Shown: positions 28,624-39,128 of the stretch, in pieces
Position numbering within the stretch: the first letter of the stretch is position 1
Layout of the letters: every line of letters begins with the position of its first letter
NCBI GenBank assembly: GCA_963790435.1
Contig: CAWBOI010000002.1
Location: 372,001-436,000 of the forward strand
Direction: 5' to 3'
Origin: Ilyomonas sp963790435
Lineage (GTDB): Bacteria > Bacteroidota > Bacteroidia > Chitinophagales > Chitinophagaceae
DNA length: 64,000 nucleotides
Notes under the pieces: generated by a model
Database searches by the model: none
Told to the model about the DNA's origin: nothing
Seen by the model: only the letters and a program-made list of their open reading frames with translations
Position numbers and translations under genes: made by a program

Positions 28624-28840
28624 GGGACTCCGGAATGATGATTAAATTATCAATTCTGAAATTGGCTGACAGGGTGGGTGCAATTACATGTTGCAAGCCC
28701 AGATATTCATCTTTATCCATAATGTATTCAGTTCGTAAAGTAAGACCCGAAAACTTAACCAACTTACCGGATCGTGCGTTAATGTATAAAGCATTATATT
28801 ATTTAGATATAAGAATAATAAATTTTGTAAAACAGTAAAT
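28624..28840 (-). pseudogene. Remnant of a porin-like outer-membrane protein
   Basis: On the minus strand, about 45 codons read KFSGLTLRTEYIMDKDEYLG, then LQHVIAPTLSANFRIDNLII. This resembles the C-terminal strands of the OmpL-like beta-barrel porin family (bbp2), in which a TLSANFKIDNL-type strand is common. Both ends are lost: upstream the frame has no start, and downstream it runs into the A-tract. It is a third porin-like piece beside those at 30395 and 32875. Confidence 0.5.
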
Positions 28841-28877
28841 CTAAAAGTTATCTGCAATAACTGAATACAGATTTTTT

Positions 28878-28972
<95 letters not shown>

Positions 28973-29068
28973 ACCCCAGGGTTTGATGTATGGAACATGC
29001 CAGTACCGGATCTGCTTAAGCTATAATGAAAGTCAACCCAGTTCCGATGTATTGCATTGTTCCCGCAA

Positions 29069-30005
29069 TTAAAGCCTAATTAAATTAGCGGACACCGTAT
29101 AGGTTGCTACAATATCTTCCTGCAACCACTTTCTTTGTATTGTTTTTGTAAAAAAGAAAAGTGAATAAAAGAAAAAAAAAGAAAAAAGAAAAGAAGGTAA
29201 GAGAGAAGCGTTTTGCGTGTAAATAATAACCAATAAAACACAAATGCCATAGGTAATAAAAACACATAACCTATGCAGGATGAAAGTGAAAAAGGCAGGA
29301 TTTTCAAAAGGATGAGCATCGTTTGCTACAAAGAAACCTCCGCCATTAGAGCCCAATTCTTTAATGGGTAAAAATGCGGCTACAGGATAGGTAGCTACGT
29401 AACACTATCCCCTAGTAAAGAGATAACCTGTAGTGGTCCCTCAAACGTCATAGGAACGCCGCTTATAAAAAATAAGATAGCCGTTATAAAGCCTAAGGCA
29501 TAGAATTTAGCGAGAGACACTGTATAGAAGTTGTAAACATCTCCCATGTTTTTGTTATTGCTACAACCCCAAACAGCAACGAAGCACAGAGATGTTTGCC
29601 ACCTACAAAGTTGAAATAAAATTATGTGATAATAAGTTGCACCGCTTTCGCCGTAGTATTGCTGAAGTTTGTACTTGTTAAAAAACTAATGGCGGAATTA
29701 AAGGCTAAACTCCATTCCATAGAAGCGTTGCCATCGGGATTTAAAAACAAATGTCTCTGAAAAATTAATATCAGGAAGCCAAACACCATCCATACACAAT
29801 TGATAATGACATAGCAGTGAGTCGCTTTCAGTTTATTGTCATTTGAGCCGGTTATACAGATTTTAAAGATGAAAGTTTCTATCGGCTTTATAAAATCGAT
29901 AAGCTTTTGCGACCTTTATATTTTATTCATGTAATTACCAAGCGGCAATGCCAGCAGTGTAGACACGATGAATATAAGAAAGCAAACTATAATGTTTTGA
30001 AACAT
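29069..30005 (-). pseudogene. Decayed, divergent second copy of kdpA (N-terminal half)
   Basis: Starting at the ATG at 30005 the minus strand encodes FQNIIVCFLIFIVSTLLALPLGNYMNK, then KLIDFIKPIETFIFKI, FLNPDGNASMEWSLAFNSAISF, NFSNTTAKAVQLI and, after several frameshifts and stops, LGSNGGGFFVANDAHPFENPAFF. Each block aligns with the intact KdpA at 36996-38711 (LPLNPDGNPNMTPDLSFNTAISF; LGTNGGGWFNANSAHPFENPNYF), but differs at many residues. So this is not a recent duplicate but a different kdpA lineage. The frame is broken repeatedly and the C-terminal half is missing. After about 29150 the sequence becomes low in complexity. Confidence 0.8.
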
Positions 30006-30394
30006 GAAGACTTTTTTTAAAACGCTTTATTCTTTTTCACAACAGGGATGTAAGTGCTTTTATAAAATGAAGTTTACATTTATAATCATAAAAATTATAC
30101 AAGTTTTGAAATGTGATACACCTTATAAGCGATGTAAATACTACATAGTGCAAAACTGTATTATAAAAAAACCCTACCAATGTGGTATCTTCTGTAACAG
30201 CTACTATTGCTTTATATTCTTTTATTTGCTTAATCACTAGACGGTATACAAATTTGAAATACGAGCTTTCGACAATAGCAATAGCTTCTGTTATGTTCGT
30301 AATTATGTTTGCTGCTTTCAGGTCTTCTGTTGTAGCTATCTCTGCTTTCTTATCTCTCACTTTACTTTTGTTGAAAAGGTGATTGCTAACTGAT

Positions 30395-31719
30395 TTAAAA
30401 TCTTACAATCATATCCATTGCAATGGTCAATTGATTTTTTTTTGTGCCTAAATCGTAGGGCAAAATATTTTTATTATAATTCCGATCATACCTTATTTCC
30501 GGTCTTACAAAAACCAAATTGGTAAAATAATGTACAAAACCAACTGTGTGGCTGCTATATACAGTTTTGTAACCTGTTCTCCAACCGTTAATATCATTCA
30601 AATAATCATTTCTAATTGAAATATAACTTTTATCAGATAGTAATATCTGAAAATAATTAACTGCACCTATTGCTTTTGAAGTGCCGGGAATAATAATACC
30701 GGGACCTCCTCCGGCACCGTATCTTACTGGTCAATAAGAGGCAGATCCGCCCGTAGCCGCATCTTTCTCCCATTCGTAATACGATTCCGTCATCATGTGC
30801 AGTATTTTATTAAATCGCAAGCCCCACACAGCCGATACCATCTGCAGGTTATCATGCCCATTTTTATAAGTGCCCGATCCTAATGAATTGATGCCCGCAT
30901 AAATAGAATTATCGTTGCTCATCGAAGTCCAACGAACAAAAGTTTGTGCGGTAACATGAGAGGAATTGGTCCAGATGGCCATATCGTTTCCACCATGAAC
31001 ACCGGCGTCAAGCTGCTATTGATTACTCAATTTCAGTTTACCAATAACACCGGTACATGTAAATGGATCGTAAGAAAACATGACTGCAATAGAATACGGT
31101 GATTTCTGGCTGCCAGGTGCGCTTCTATAATCGGTTGGATTAGAGATTACTCCAACTCATAGAAACCGCTTTTGCCACCGAGGAAGATACAAAAGCCCAT
31201 ACGCCTCTACAGGATCATATCCGTATAAGTTATTTTTCTTAATAAATTGGTTGCTAAACCAGCCCTTTGCAACAGTGTACCTGTAATCAAGACCATAACA
31301 ATTGCTTAGCCGGAAGCCCCAGTCTGTATAATTAGTTTGTATGGTATTAGGTTGCCTTTCAATTCGCACTACTGCCTGACTTAGCTCTAATTTATTAGGT
31401 ATAATATTGTAAGCTACCGGTATGTTAGATGTTTTAGAAGTACTAAAAGTGTATGACGGATCAACCCAGCCATAAATTTTTACTCTGCTTTTATCATTAG
31501 CTAAACCCAATGCCTTTTGTAATGGATAATCTGGCGCATCGGCGGGTAAACTAATAACCGGCGAGCCTGCCCAGTCGCCACTTGGAAAAGGCGGCGACTG
31601 TAGTGGACTTGGTAACGCTCTGACGATAGAATCATTACTTACTTATCAGATCCTTTGAGCAAACGCAGTATGAGAAAAAATGATGGCTACCATTGGTGCA
31701 GAATCGAAATATAACTCAT
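30395..31719 (-). pseudogene. Decayed porin-like outer-membrane protein (second porin)
   Basis: On the minus strand a leader ending HTAFAQ (near 31680) is followed by LPADAPDYPLQKALGLAND and VKIYGWVDPSYTFSTSKTSN, TDWGFRLSNCYGLDYRYTVAKGW, then after frameshifts NDMAIWTNSSHVTAQTFVRW, WGLRFNKILHMMTESYYEWEKD, an in-frame TGA at 30731-30733, and finally VGFVHYFTNLVFVRPEIRYD and a terminal AMDMIVRF. The ending parallels AMIVRF of the porin at 32875, and the general build is that of OmpL-like beta-barrel porins. The sequence differs clearly from the first porin. At least three disruptions are visible, so it is unlikely to make a product. Confidence 0.7.
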
Positions 31720-31901
31720 TTTCATATTCCGGTAAATAATTAAGAGGAAAAGCTTTCGACTATTTTTTCAGAGCAGAATTTGCTTTTAAAAAATTACAAC
31801 AATTGCAGTTTCAGTAAAGGGGCTCTGTTGTGCTTTAAAAAAACACAGATGATTAGATTCCGGGAAAGCGCTTGCCTTAATTGAGATTGAAAAATTATGC
31901 T

Positions 31902-32464
31902 TTACATGTTTTTAAGCGAGCCTTTCTCAAATTCTTCATATAAGTATTTAAGCTTGTATTTTTTTAATCTTTTATCGTAAGTCATAAGCTCATCATTCGT
32001 TTTAAAAGTTGAAACCAAATAATGATCAAATTGCTCATTGTATTGAAACGCATTTTCAAGATTTGTCCTCGTTAGTTGTTCAACATTTGAATTTGCATTC
32101 AAACTAAAAAAGTAAAATGTTTGTTTTTGCGTCTGCCATTTCATTTCTCTAACCTGGCGAACCTGGCTGTAAAGGAAAAAGTCGGCTGTATCAACAATCA
32201 AAAAATCTTCACCATCAAATACGCTATAATCATGCCATATCGAGGTACCCATCAATACTTCATAACCAATATGTGTTCCCCATTACCGAATGTAAACTTA
32301 TGACGTTGAAAGTGAGTACGAATGATACAGTTGCTTGATGGCAAGCCAAAAATTTGTAATTGGCGTCGTTGTATGCAAATTCTTCTGCTTTCTTCAAAGC
32401 CTAAATCAATAGTTGCACTTGAAAGAAGTACTTTACTAATAATGCACTTTTTAAATACGTTTTC
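31902..32464 (-). pseudogene. Conserved-looking hypothetical gene with a frameshift
   Basis: The clean frame 31902-32255 encodes about 115 residues beginning MGTSIWHDYSVFDGEDFLIV and rich in aromatic residues and Lys. Just upstream another frame reads IISKVLLSSATIDLGFEESR, then FGLPSSNCIIRTHFQRHKFT and FGNGEHI, which would join into GYEVLMGTSIW if two or so bases near 32270 were removed. The combined protein would be about 180 residues. I do not recognise it. It lies 145 bases downstream of the acyl carrier protein gene on the same strand. Confidence 0.5.
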
Positions 32465-32609
32465 ATAACATCATTTTATTTTTAGTAGTTGCAGATTTTT
32501 GTTTTCTGCTATTGCGTTTTGTAGTTTTTTATTTGATAATATAAGATCGATTTTGACTTTATTTATTGCAATGAAATAAAGCAACAGCCCTTGTTATAGT
32601 TATATGTGC

Positions 32610-32855
32610 TTAGTTCAATTGTTTCTTGATAAAGTCCAGCAGAGAATCCACCGTTCTTAGTTTCTCAGCTTCTTCATCACTAATTTTTATGTTGAAGTGT
32701 TTTTCGATGTCCATGAATGTTTCCATCACATCAAGAGAGTCTGCGCCCAGGTCATCAGTGAAAGAAGTATTTCCATTCAATGCACTTATCTGTACTCCTA
32801 ATTTAGTGGCGAGTATTTCTTTTACCTGTGTTGTAATTTCATCTGCCGTTTCCAT
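32610..32855 (-). CDS. acpP: Acyl carrier protein
   Basis: The 81-residue product starts METADEITTQVKEILATKLG at 32855 and has the phosphopantetheine attachment motif DDLGADSLDVME (Ser about 39), followed by the usual acidic helix HFNIKISDEEAEKL. It is intact and full-length. AcpP normally sits beside fabF; here it lies 20 bases after the stop of a kdp-linked porin gene, on the same strand, with no fatty-acid gene nearby. It may be a second, specialised carrier protein or a displaced housekeeping copy. Confidence 0.92.
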   Translation of the reverse strand: METADEITTQVKEILATKLGVQISALNGNTSFTDDLGADSLDVMETFMDIEKHFNIKISDEEAEKLRTVDSLLDFIKKQLN

Positions 32856-32874
32856 GACTATTGTTCTATTGATT

Positions 32875-34277
32875 TTAAAACCGCACAATCATCGCCAGTA
32901 TATATCTGGACTCGGCTTTTACCAAGTCTGGTGTCCACGTGGGTGGCAGCGGTGTAGTTACATAACCATCCGGCGATGTAACACCCCCATGCCCAGCAAA
33001 GTAGGGTACGTTCGCCTCGCGATGCACCAGTTCAAATTTCCAGGTGATATGATCATTTGGCATAAAATCAAACGTTGATAGAAGCCATTCCCAACATCAA
33101 ATTATCACCGAATTGGCTGTGAAAGGATGAGTGCCGGCAGTTTGAGTTGGGTTGTTTGGGTTGGGCAGCACGCTGGCGTCGCCCGTTGGAAGAAGCACAA
33201 GGTAACGGCCTGGGTTATGCATAAAACCGCCACCAAACGTCCAGGCAAACTTATCGCCAAACCATAACCTGTGATACGCCATGGCACGGATAAAGTTTTG
33301 AGCCGGTCTTGTTCCATCCTTGTTTCCGAAAGGAGTTACACCGTTACCATACTCAAAGCCGATATTGCTGTAATGCTGGAGGCTGCTTTCGTACGGGTAT
33401 TGCTTTGGGGTTGTTATAATATCTCAGCAAAAAGCTGTTGTCGCTGTGCCATCTTACCCGCTTAAGCTGGTCGGCTGCATCTTTTCCAACGTATCCGTTA
33501 GACACAACGCTAACAGACTCTACCGGTGCCCATTTAACCTGAAAACCCATGCCTGGCATTTTATTAAACTTGCCGTACGATTGCCAGCCGTTTATCAGCC
33601 ATAATTCTACTTTTAACCGGTCGGTAGGAAATGTTTGCAGGCGGAGACCATTAAAAAACCAGGGTGTATTATCGGAAGTAAAAGAAGGTTGATAACCCCA
33701 GTTTTCAAAGTTGTTGTAAGACATCAAACCTACATAGGACATAAAGATTCCGGCATCGAGATTAATACCATGCCATACATCCCAGTGGTAACCTCCATAC
33801 GCTTCACCGATCTGGCGATAAGCCGTTACTAAGGAAGACTGACCTTTATATTGGCTGAAGTCGTTTCTGGGAACAACCGTAGAACGCGTTCCAAATTGTG
33901 TCATAAACCTTCCCCTTACATGATTGTAGTGGAAATCGCCACCGATACCGATGTAAGAAACCTGCACTTCTCGATCCCGTGATAAGGCTGTTGAGCCAAC
34001 TACGGGTATTGTCTATCGGGGCATGATTAGATTGCGTATAATTCGCATCTACCGACATGCTGCCGGTAAAATACTTGGAATCAAGCAATGCACTTTTCTG
34101 TCGGTTGTTGCCAATCAACCTGCTAAAATCACCATAGGAAAACGGATCAGACGGTGGAGTTAGCGTGTCAGCCTTTGCGCTCAACTGTTTGTTTTGTTGA
34201 GATCTGTTGACTGGGATGCAAACCGTATATCATAGCAATGGTTGCTATAAACAGCATCAAATACTAATTTTTTTCAT
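32875..34277 (-). pseudogene. Kdp-linked OmpL-like beta-barrel porin, several frameshifts
   Basis: The pieces join into one protein of about 450 residues: an N-terminal leader near 34277 (KKISI, then MLFIATIAMIYGL), SAKADTLTPPSDPFSYGDFS, VQVSYIGIGGDFHYNHVRGRF, FGTRSTVVPRNDFSQYKGQS, WHGINLDAGIFMSYVGLMSY, MAYHRLWFGDKFAWTFGGGF and a terminal AESRYILAMIVRF. This is the bbp2 (OmpL-like) porin type that commonly follows kdpC in Bacteroidota. Single-base indels break it near 34265, 34004-34006 (extra G/C), 33395-33397 (extra G/C) and 33106-33109 (one base missing). All are in short homopolymers and the protein sequence between them is well preserved, so these may be sequencing errors. It probably admits ions across the outer membrane for KdpFABC. 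Confidence 0.8.
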
Positions 34278-34318
34278 TCATTGCTTTATCTGTTATTTTA
34301 AGCCGTCTAACGCTACAT

Positions 34319-34855
34319 TTAATGCAGCACATTTACTTTTTCTGGTCCGAATAAACCCAATAATGGTTTTTGAATTTGCCGAGCAACCAAGGCATTAATT
34401 TTTTCTTCTGAAATGCCTCTTGCTTTTGCAATTCTTGCAACCTGCACATAAGCCCCCTGGGGCGAAAGGTCAGGATCCAAACCACTGCCTGATGAAGTCA
34501 CCAGTTCAGTTGGTATTTGTTGTTTTTTTACAGTAGGATTGTGTACCAGGAAAGTATCAATCCCCTCTTGTACTCCTTTTAAATAATCAGGGTTAGATGG
34601 CCCTTTGTTTGAACCTGAAGAACCAGCAGCATTGTAACTGGCAGCAGACGGCCTGCTCCAGAAATACTTATCATCCGTAAACTTTTGACCGATGAGTTTA
34701 TAACCCACTACCTTTCCATTTATACTTACTGTTTCTCCTTTGCCGCCACCGGGTGCAAACTTTGCAATGCCGGCTATTAACAAGGGATATAACAAAGAGC
34801 ATAAAATGATAAAAACAAGTGTAAGTTTTAAAGAAGGCAGAATGTATTGTTTCAT
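34319..34855 (-). CDS. kdpC: Potassium-transporting ATPase subunit C
   Basis: KdpC is a single-span membrane subunit that stabilises the KdpFABC complex and helps ATP binding. The 178-residue product has an N-terminal helix (LVFIILCSLLYPLLIAGIAK, about residues 13-32), the conserved GQKFTDDKYFWSRPSAASYNA, VTSSGSGLDPDLSPQGAYVQVARIAKARG and a C-terminal GLFGPEKVNVLH. It is complete and follows kdpB by 15 bases. Confidence 0.97.
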   Translation of the reverse strand: MKQYILPSLKLTLVFIILCSLLYPLLIAGIAKFAPGGGKGETVSINGKVVGYKLIGQKFTDDKYFWSRPSAASYNAAGSSGSNKGPSNPDYLKGVQEGIDTFLVHNPTVKKQQIPTELVTSSGSGLDPDLSPQGAYVQVARIAKARGISEEKINALVARQIQKPLLGLFGPEKVNVLH

Positions 34856-34870
34856 AAACCATTTTTGTTT

Positions 34871-36916
34871 TTACATGAATAAGGCTAACAGCATATCAAT
34901 TAATTTGATACCGATGAAAGGAGCGATAACACCACCCAGTCCGTAGATCAATAAATTTCTACGGAGTAAAGCACTGGCACCGATGGGCCGGTAAGCCACG
35001 CCTCTTAATGCTAATGGAATCAGGATAGGAATAATGATGGCATTAAAAATAACAGCCGATAAAATGGCGCTTTCTGCGCTTTTTAGATACATGATATTCA
35101 ACGCTTGTAAGCCCGGTATGGAAACGATAAACAAAGCTGGCACAATAGCAAAGTATTTCGCAACATCATTCGCAATGGAGAAGGTGGTAAGCGTGCCTCT
35201 TGTCATCAGCAGCTGCTTTCCTATTTCAACCACTTCTATCAGCTTGGTTGGATCGTTATCAAGGTCAACCATGTTACCGGCTTCTTTAGCCGCCTGCGTA
35301 CCGCTGTTCATGGCAACGCCAACATCGGCTTGTGCCAGTGCAGGTGCATCGTTGGTTCCATCACCCATCATGGCTACCAGTTTTCCACCTTGTTGTTCTT
35401 TCTTTATGTAGTTCATTTTATCTTCCGGCTTTGCTTCGGCAATAAAATCATCTACACCTGCTTTTTCGGCAATGAACTTTGCGGTTAACGGGTTATCACC
35501 GGTAACCATTACAGTCTTTACACCCATCTTTCGCAACCGTTCAAAACGTTCGTGAATACCCGGTTTAATAATATCCTGCAATTCAATTACGCCTTGTGCA
35601 ATATTGTTGCGGCTTACTACGAGCGGAGTGCCACCGTTTGATGAAATCTCTTTTACTTTTTGTTCTGTTTCTGCGGGAAAGACATGACCGGCTTTTACAA
35701 CCATATTGCGGATAGAATCAAACGCACCTTTACGCACTTTTGTTCCATCAGCCATATCCATTCCGCTGCTTCTGGTTTCGGCTGTAAACTTTATGAATTT
35801 TGAATCCTGTGTATTAAAAGAAGAAGGATTGAGTTTTCCCAGCTCAACAATAGATTTACCTTCCGGCGTTTCATCAGAAAGAGAAGAAAGAACGGCTGTT
35901 TCAATAAAGAGTTTTTTATCTATTCCGTTTGACGGATAAAAATTCGTTGCCTTTCTGTTACCAATGGTTATCGTGCCTGTTTTATCTAACAGCAAGGTAT
36001 CTAAATCGCCTGCCGTCTCCACGGCTTTACCACTTTTCGTAATTACGTTTGCCCGCAATGCTCTGTCCATACCGGCAATACCAATGGCACTCAACAAACC
36101 ACCAATGGTAGTTGGTATGAGACATACATACAACGCAACAAAAGCAGCAATGGTAATGTGTGTATTGGCATAATCCGAATAAGGTTTCAGTGTTACGCAA
36201 ACAATCAAAAAGATCAGGGTAAAGCTTGCCAGCAGAATGGTTAATGCAATTTCATTCGGTGTTTTCTGGCGGGAGGCGCCTTCTACCAAAGCAATCATCT
36301 TGTCTAAAAAGCTTTCGCCGGGTTCAGTGGTTACTTCTACTTTTATTTGATCCGACAATACTTTGGTACCGCCCGTTACAGACGATTTATCGCCTCCTGC
36401 TTCACGTATCACCGGTGCCGATTCTCCTGTGATTGCGCTTTCATCAATGGTAGCAATGCCTTCGATGATTTCTCCATCCATAGGTATGGTATCGCCCGCT
36501 TCGCAAAGAAAGATGTCACCCTTTCTTAGTTGTGAAGAAGGCACAACTTTTATCTCATTCACAAATATTTCGCCTACCGTTTGTATCCATTTGGCAGGTG
36601 TTTCTTCCCTTGTTTTTCGTAAGCTGTTTGCCTGAGCTTTTCCTCTTGCCTCTGCTATCGCTTCCGCAAAATTTGCAAACAGAACAGTGATAAAAAGGAT
36701 GAGGAATATGGTGAAGTTGTAAGCAAAACTTCCCTGCGATTTTTCGCCTGATAAAATCCATATACATACGCCCAGCATAATGGCTGTGCCTATTTCCACT
36801 GTAAACATCACAGGATTTTTTACCATGATGCGCGGATTTAATTTTACAAACGATTCCCTGAGCGCTTCTTTTACCAGGGCAGGCTCGAACAGTCTGTTTG
36901 ATGTATTGTTTGCCAT
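34871..36916 (-). CDS. kdpB: Potassium-transporting ATPase ATP-binding subunit
   Basis: KdpB is the P-type ATPase subunit that powers high-affinity potassium uptake. The 681-residue product has the actuator motif SAITGESAPV, the phosphorylation motif LLLDKTGTITIGNRKA (Asp about 310), TGDNPLTAKFIAEKAGVDD and the hinge MMGDGTNDAPALAQADVGVAMNSGTQAAKEAGNMVDLD. Length and motifs match KdpB from other phyla. The gene is intact, unlike the nearby remnants. Confidence 0.98.
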   Translation of the reverse strand: MANNTSNRLFEPALVKEALRESFVKLNPRIMVKNPVMFTVEIGTAIMLGVCIWILSGEKSQGSFAYNFTIFLILFITVLFANFAEAIAEARGKAQANSLRKTREETPAKWIQTVGEIFVNEIKVVPSSQLRKGDIFLCEAGDTIPMDGEIIEGIATIDESAITGESAPVIREAGGDKSSVTGGTKVLSDQIKVEVTTEPGESFLDKMIALVEGASRQKTPNEIALTILLASFTLIFLIVCVTLKPYSDYANTHITIAAFVALYVCLIPTTIGGLLSAIGIAGMDRALRANVITKSGKAVETAGDLDTLLLDKTGTITIGNRKATNFYPSNGIDKKLFIETAVLSSLSDETPEGKSIVELGKLNPSSFNTQDSKFIKFTAETRSSGMDMADGTKVRKGAFDSIRNMVVKAGHVFPAETEQKVKEISSNGGTPLVVSRNNIAQGVIELQDIIKPGIHERFERLRKMGVKTVMVTGDNPLTAKFIAEKAGVDDFIAEAKPEDKMNYIKKEQQGGKLVAMMGDGTNDAPALAQADVGVAMNSGTQAAKEAGNMVDLDNDPTKLIEVVEIGKQLLMTRGTLTTFSIANDVAKYFAIVPALFIVSIPGLQALNIMYLKSAESAILSAVIFNAIIIPILIPLALRGVAYRPIGASALLRRNLLIYGLGGVIAPFIGIKLIDMLLALFM

Positions 36917-36995
36917 AATTTTTTATTTAAAGAAGAGATCATTCAATCACTTCAGTCTTCATTCAATCTTTGTTTTTATTACTTTTTTTGATTGC

Positions 36996-38711
36996 TTACC
37001 GCATGCTGAAATATTCTGCAATAGGACCCAATACCAGTGGAGGGAAATAAGACAATGCGGTAATAATGACGATCACTGCAAACGTCATCGCTCCGAATGT
37101 AATGGAGTCAACTTTTAAAGTACCTGCAGATTCGGGAACATATTTTTTCTTTGCCATCAATCCAATGATAGCTATGGGCCCGATGATAGGAAGATACCTT
37201 CCCAGTATCATTATAAAGCCTCCCATTACATTCCAGAAAATATTATTGGCAGTAATGCCTGCAAAGGCGCTACCGTTATTGGCATTTTGAGATGTAGTGG
37301 CATACAGCATTTCTGAAAAGCCATGATACCCTGGATTATTCAACCATGCACTGGGTTTAACTGCCCAATCGGCATTGCCGTAATGCAGTAAAACATAACA
37401 AGCCAGGGCGGTACCTCCTTTGATGAGAAAGGCAGAAAGCAATGTAACCAAGGCAGCAATTTTCACTTCACGCGCTTCTACTTTATGGCCCATAAATTCC
37501 GGCGTTCGCCCTACCATTAAGCCGGATATAAAAACTGCTATGATGATGTAGATGAAATAGTTTAAAATGCCTACCCCACAACCTCCGTAAAAGGCATTCA
37601 CCAACATGCCAAGCAATTGCATTAACCCGGAGATAGGCATAGAACTATCGTGCATAGAGTTTACTGATCCCGTAGAAATGATGGTGGTAACGATGCTCCA
37701 GTAACCGGATGCAGCAGGGCCAAATCTTACTTCTTTCCCTTCCATTGCGCCGGTTGACTGCACAATGCCCATTTTAGCAATTGCCGCGCTGCCATGTATT
37801 TCTGTAATGACTGTTGGTATCACGAGACATAGCAAGCCAACCGTCATTACACCAAAAATTACATAAGCGAATTTTTTTCGTTTGATATAAAAGCCCAAAG
37901 CAAATATCATGGCCACCGGAATCAATACCTGCGCAATCACTTCAAGCATATTGGTGAAATAATTGGGATTTTCGAAAGGATGAGCCGAATTGGCATTGAA
38001 CCAGCCACCTCCATTTGTTCCCAGGTGTTTAATAGCAATCATGCCGGCTGCAGGGCCGCGGGAAACCTGCACTGTATCGCCCTGCATTGTGATGATGGAA
38101 TCTTTACCATCATAACTTGCGGGTGTGCCATTAAAGGCAAGTAAAACGGCAATAACTATAGAAATGGGTAATAATATCCGGGTAATGGTTACGGTAAATA
38201 TTTGCCAGAAATTACCAAGGTTATTCGTTGTTTTTTTCTTCAAGCCATTAAACAAAGCCACTAAACAAGCGATGCCTGTTGCAGCACTTGCAAACTGCAA
38301 AAAAGCAATTACAAAGAGTTGTGTGAGATAAGTAACGCCGGTTTCTCCTGAATAAGCCTGCCAGTTACAGTTTACTGCAAAACTGATTGCCGTATTGAAA
38401 CTTAAATCGGGTGTCATGTTTGGGTTGCCGTCCGGATTTAAAGGCAAATGCGCCTGGTAGAGAAACATGAAAAAGGCATATACAAACCATAATAAATTTA
38501 TAGTAAGCATCGCTTTTAAAAATTGCTTCCAGTTCATTTCCTCTTCCGGGTTGATGCCTGCTATACGGTAAATGAAACGCTCAACCGGTTTCATAAAATC
38601 AAGCCAGGTTTTCTCTCCGCTGAATACCTTCGAAATGTATTTCCCCAAAGGAAATGCGAGCAGCACAGTGAGAAGAAACGTTACGATTACACCTGTTAAT
38701 TCTGTATTCAT
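36996..38711 (-). CDS. kdpA: Potassium-transporting ATPase subunit A
   Basis: KdpA binds and conducts potassium through four pore repeats. The 571-residue product is highly hydrophobic and shows the filter-region blocks NTAISFAVNCNWQAYSGETG, HLGTNGGGWFNANSAHPFENPN, NAFYGGCGVGILNY and YATTSQNANNGSAFAG, in the expected order. It is intact. It lies 19 bases downstream of kdpF and 79 bases upstream of kdpB. A decayed, divergent copy of its N-terminal half is present at 29069-30005. Confidence 0.98.
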   Translation of the reverse strand: MNTELTGVIVTFLLTVLLAFPLGKYISKVFSGEKTWLDFMKPVERFIYRIAGINPEEEMNWKQFLKAMLTINLLWFVYAFFMFLYQAHLPLNPDGNPNMTPDLSFNTAISFAVNCNWQAYSGETGVTYLTQLFVIAFLQFASAATGIACLVALFNGLKKKTTNNLGNFWQIFTVTITRILLPISIVIAVLLAFNGTPASYDGKDSIITMQGDTVQVSRGPAAGMIAIKHLGTNGGGWFNANSAHPFENPNYFTNMLEVIAQVLIPVAMIFALGFYIKRKKFAYVIFGVMTVGLLCLVIPTVITEIHGSAAIAKMGIVQSTGAMEGKEVRFGPAASGYWSIVTTIISTGSVNSMHDSSMPISGLMQLLGMLVNAFYGGCGVGILNYFIYIIIAVFISGLMVGRTPEFMGHKVEAREVKIAALVTLLSAFLIKGGTALACYVLLHYGNADWAVKPSAWLNNPGYHGFSEMLYATTSQNANNGSAFAGITANNIFWNVMGGFIMILGRYLPIIGPIAIIGLMAKKKYVPESAGTLKVDSITFGAMTFAVIVIITALSYFPPLVLGPIAEYFSMR

Positions 38712-38730
38712 AATTGTCTGTTTGGAAGAT

Positions 38731-38811
38731 TTAAAATTTTTCGGGTTTTAATAGCACATAAAGCAGGTAAATGAATACCAGAATGGAAAGGATAAAAAGA
38801 AAGAGAAACAT
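38731..38811 (-). CDS. kdpF: KdpF small subunit
   Basis: The 26-residue peptide MFLFLFILSILVFIYLLYVL followed by LKPEKF has the single helix and LKPE(K/R)F ending typical of KdpF, which stabilises the KdpABC complex. It is placed directly before kdpA, as expected. Confidence 0.93.
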   Translation of the reverse strand: MFLFLFILSILVFIYLLYVLLKPEKF

Positions 38812-38853
38812 ATTTCCGTAGTTTAATTGTTCATAATTGTGAGATTCAACGGG

Positions 38854-38937
38854 CTAAATCTTTTCAAAAAAATCGATTGACTTAAAGAATAAATAAAAGC
38901 AGATTAAGCCCGCAAGAACTAAAATGATTGTAAGCAT
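38854..38937 (-). CDS. Small membrane peptide upstream of kdpF (27 aa)
   Basis: The frame from ATG 38937 encodes MLTIILVLAGLICFYLFFKS and then IDFFEKI: one hydrophobic helix and a short charged tail. It parallels KdpF in size and build (helix followed by a Lys/Glu/Phe-rich end), lies 42 bases upstream of it, and could be a second KdpF-like stabiliser. I cannot name a family. Confidence 0.6.
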   Translation of the reverse strand: MLTIILVLAGLICFYLFFKSIDFFEKI

Positions 38938-38976
38938 AGTATTTGTTTTGAAAGCAAACAGTAAGGTGCATCTCTC

Positions 38977-39126
38977 CTAAAATAAAGTTGTCAAAAAAGC
39001 TTCGCGATGTTTATCATCAAAGCTGTTAAAAATTGTATCATAGCTGTAAATACACAGCAAACCGACAATGTAAGTTGCCATAAAAAATTTTCGTTTATAA
39101 AGCATAACTATCTCTTGTAATTGCAT
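38977..39126 (-). CDS. Small membrane protein in the kdp leader (49 aa)
   Basis: From ATG 39126 the product begins MQLQEIVMLYKRKFFMATYI, has one predicted helix (FFMATYIVGLLCIYSY) and a polar C-terminus (NSFDDKHREAFLTTLF). An internal Met at residue 8 or 16 could also start it. It lies in the same strand and series as the other small genes upstream of kdpF; it has no recognised family. Confidence 0.5.
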   Translation of the reverse strand: MQLQEIVMLYKRKFFMATYIVGLLCIYSYDTIFNSFDDKHREAFLTTLF

Positions 39127-39128
39127 AC

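Noticed and set aside
30037..30360. 107-residue open frame on the minus strand
   Set aside because: It has no motif and no homology I recognise, and it lies between two decayed genes. Chance openness in AT-rich DNA is more likely.
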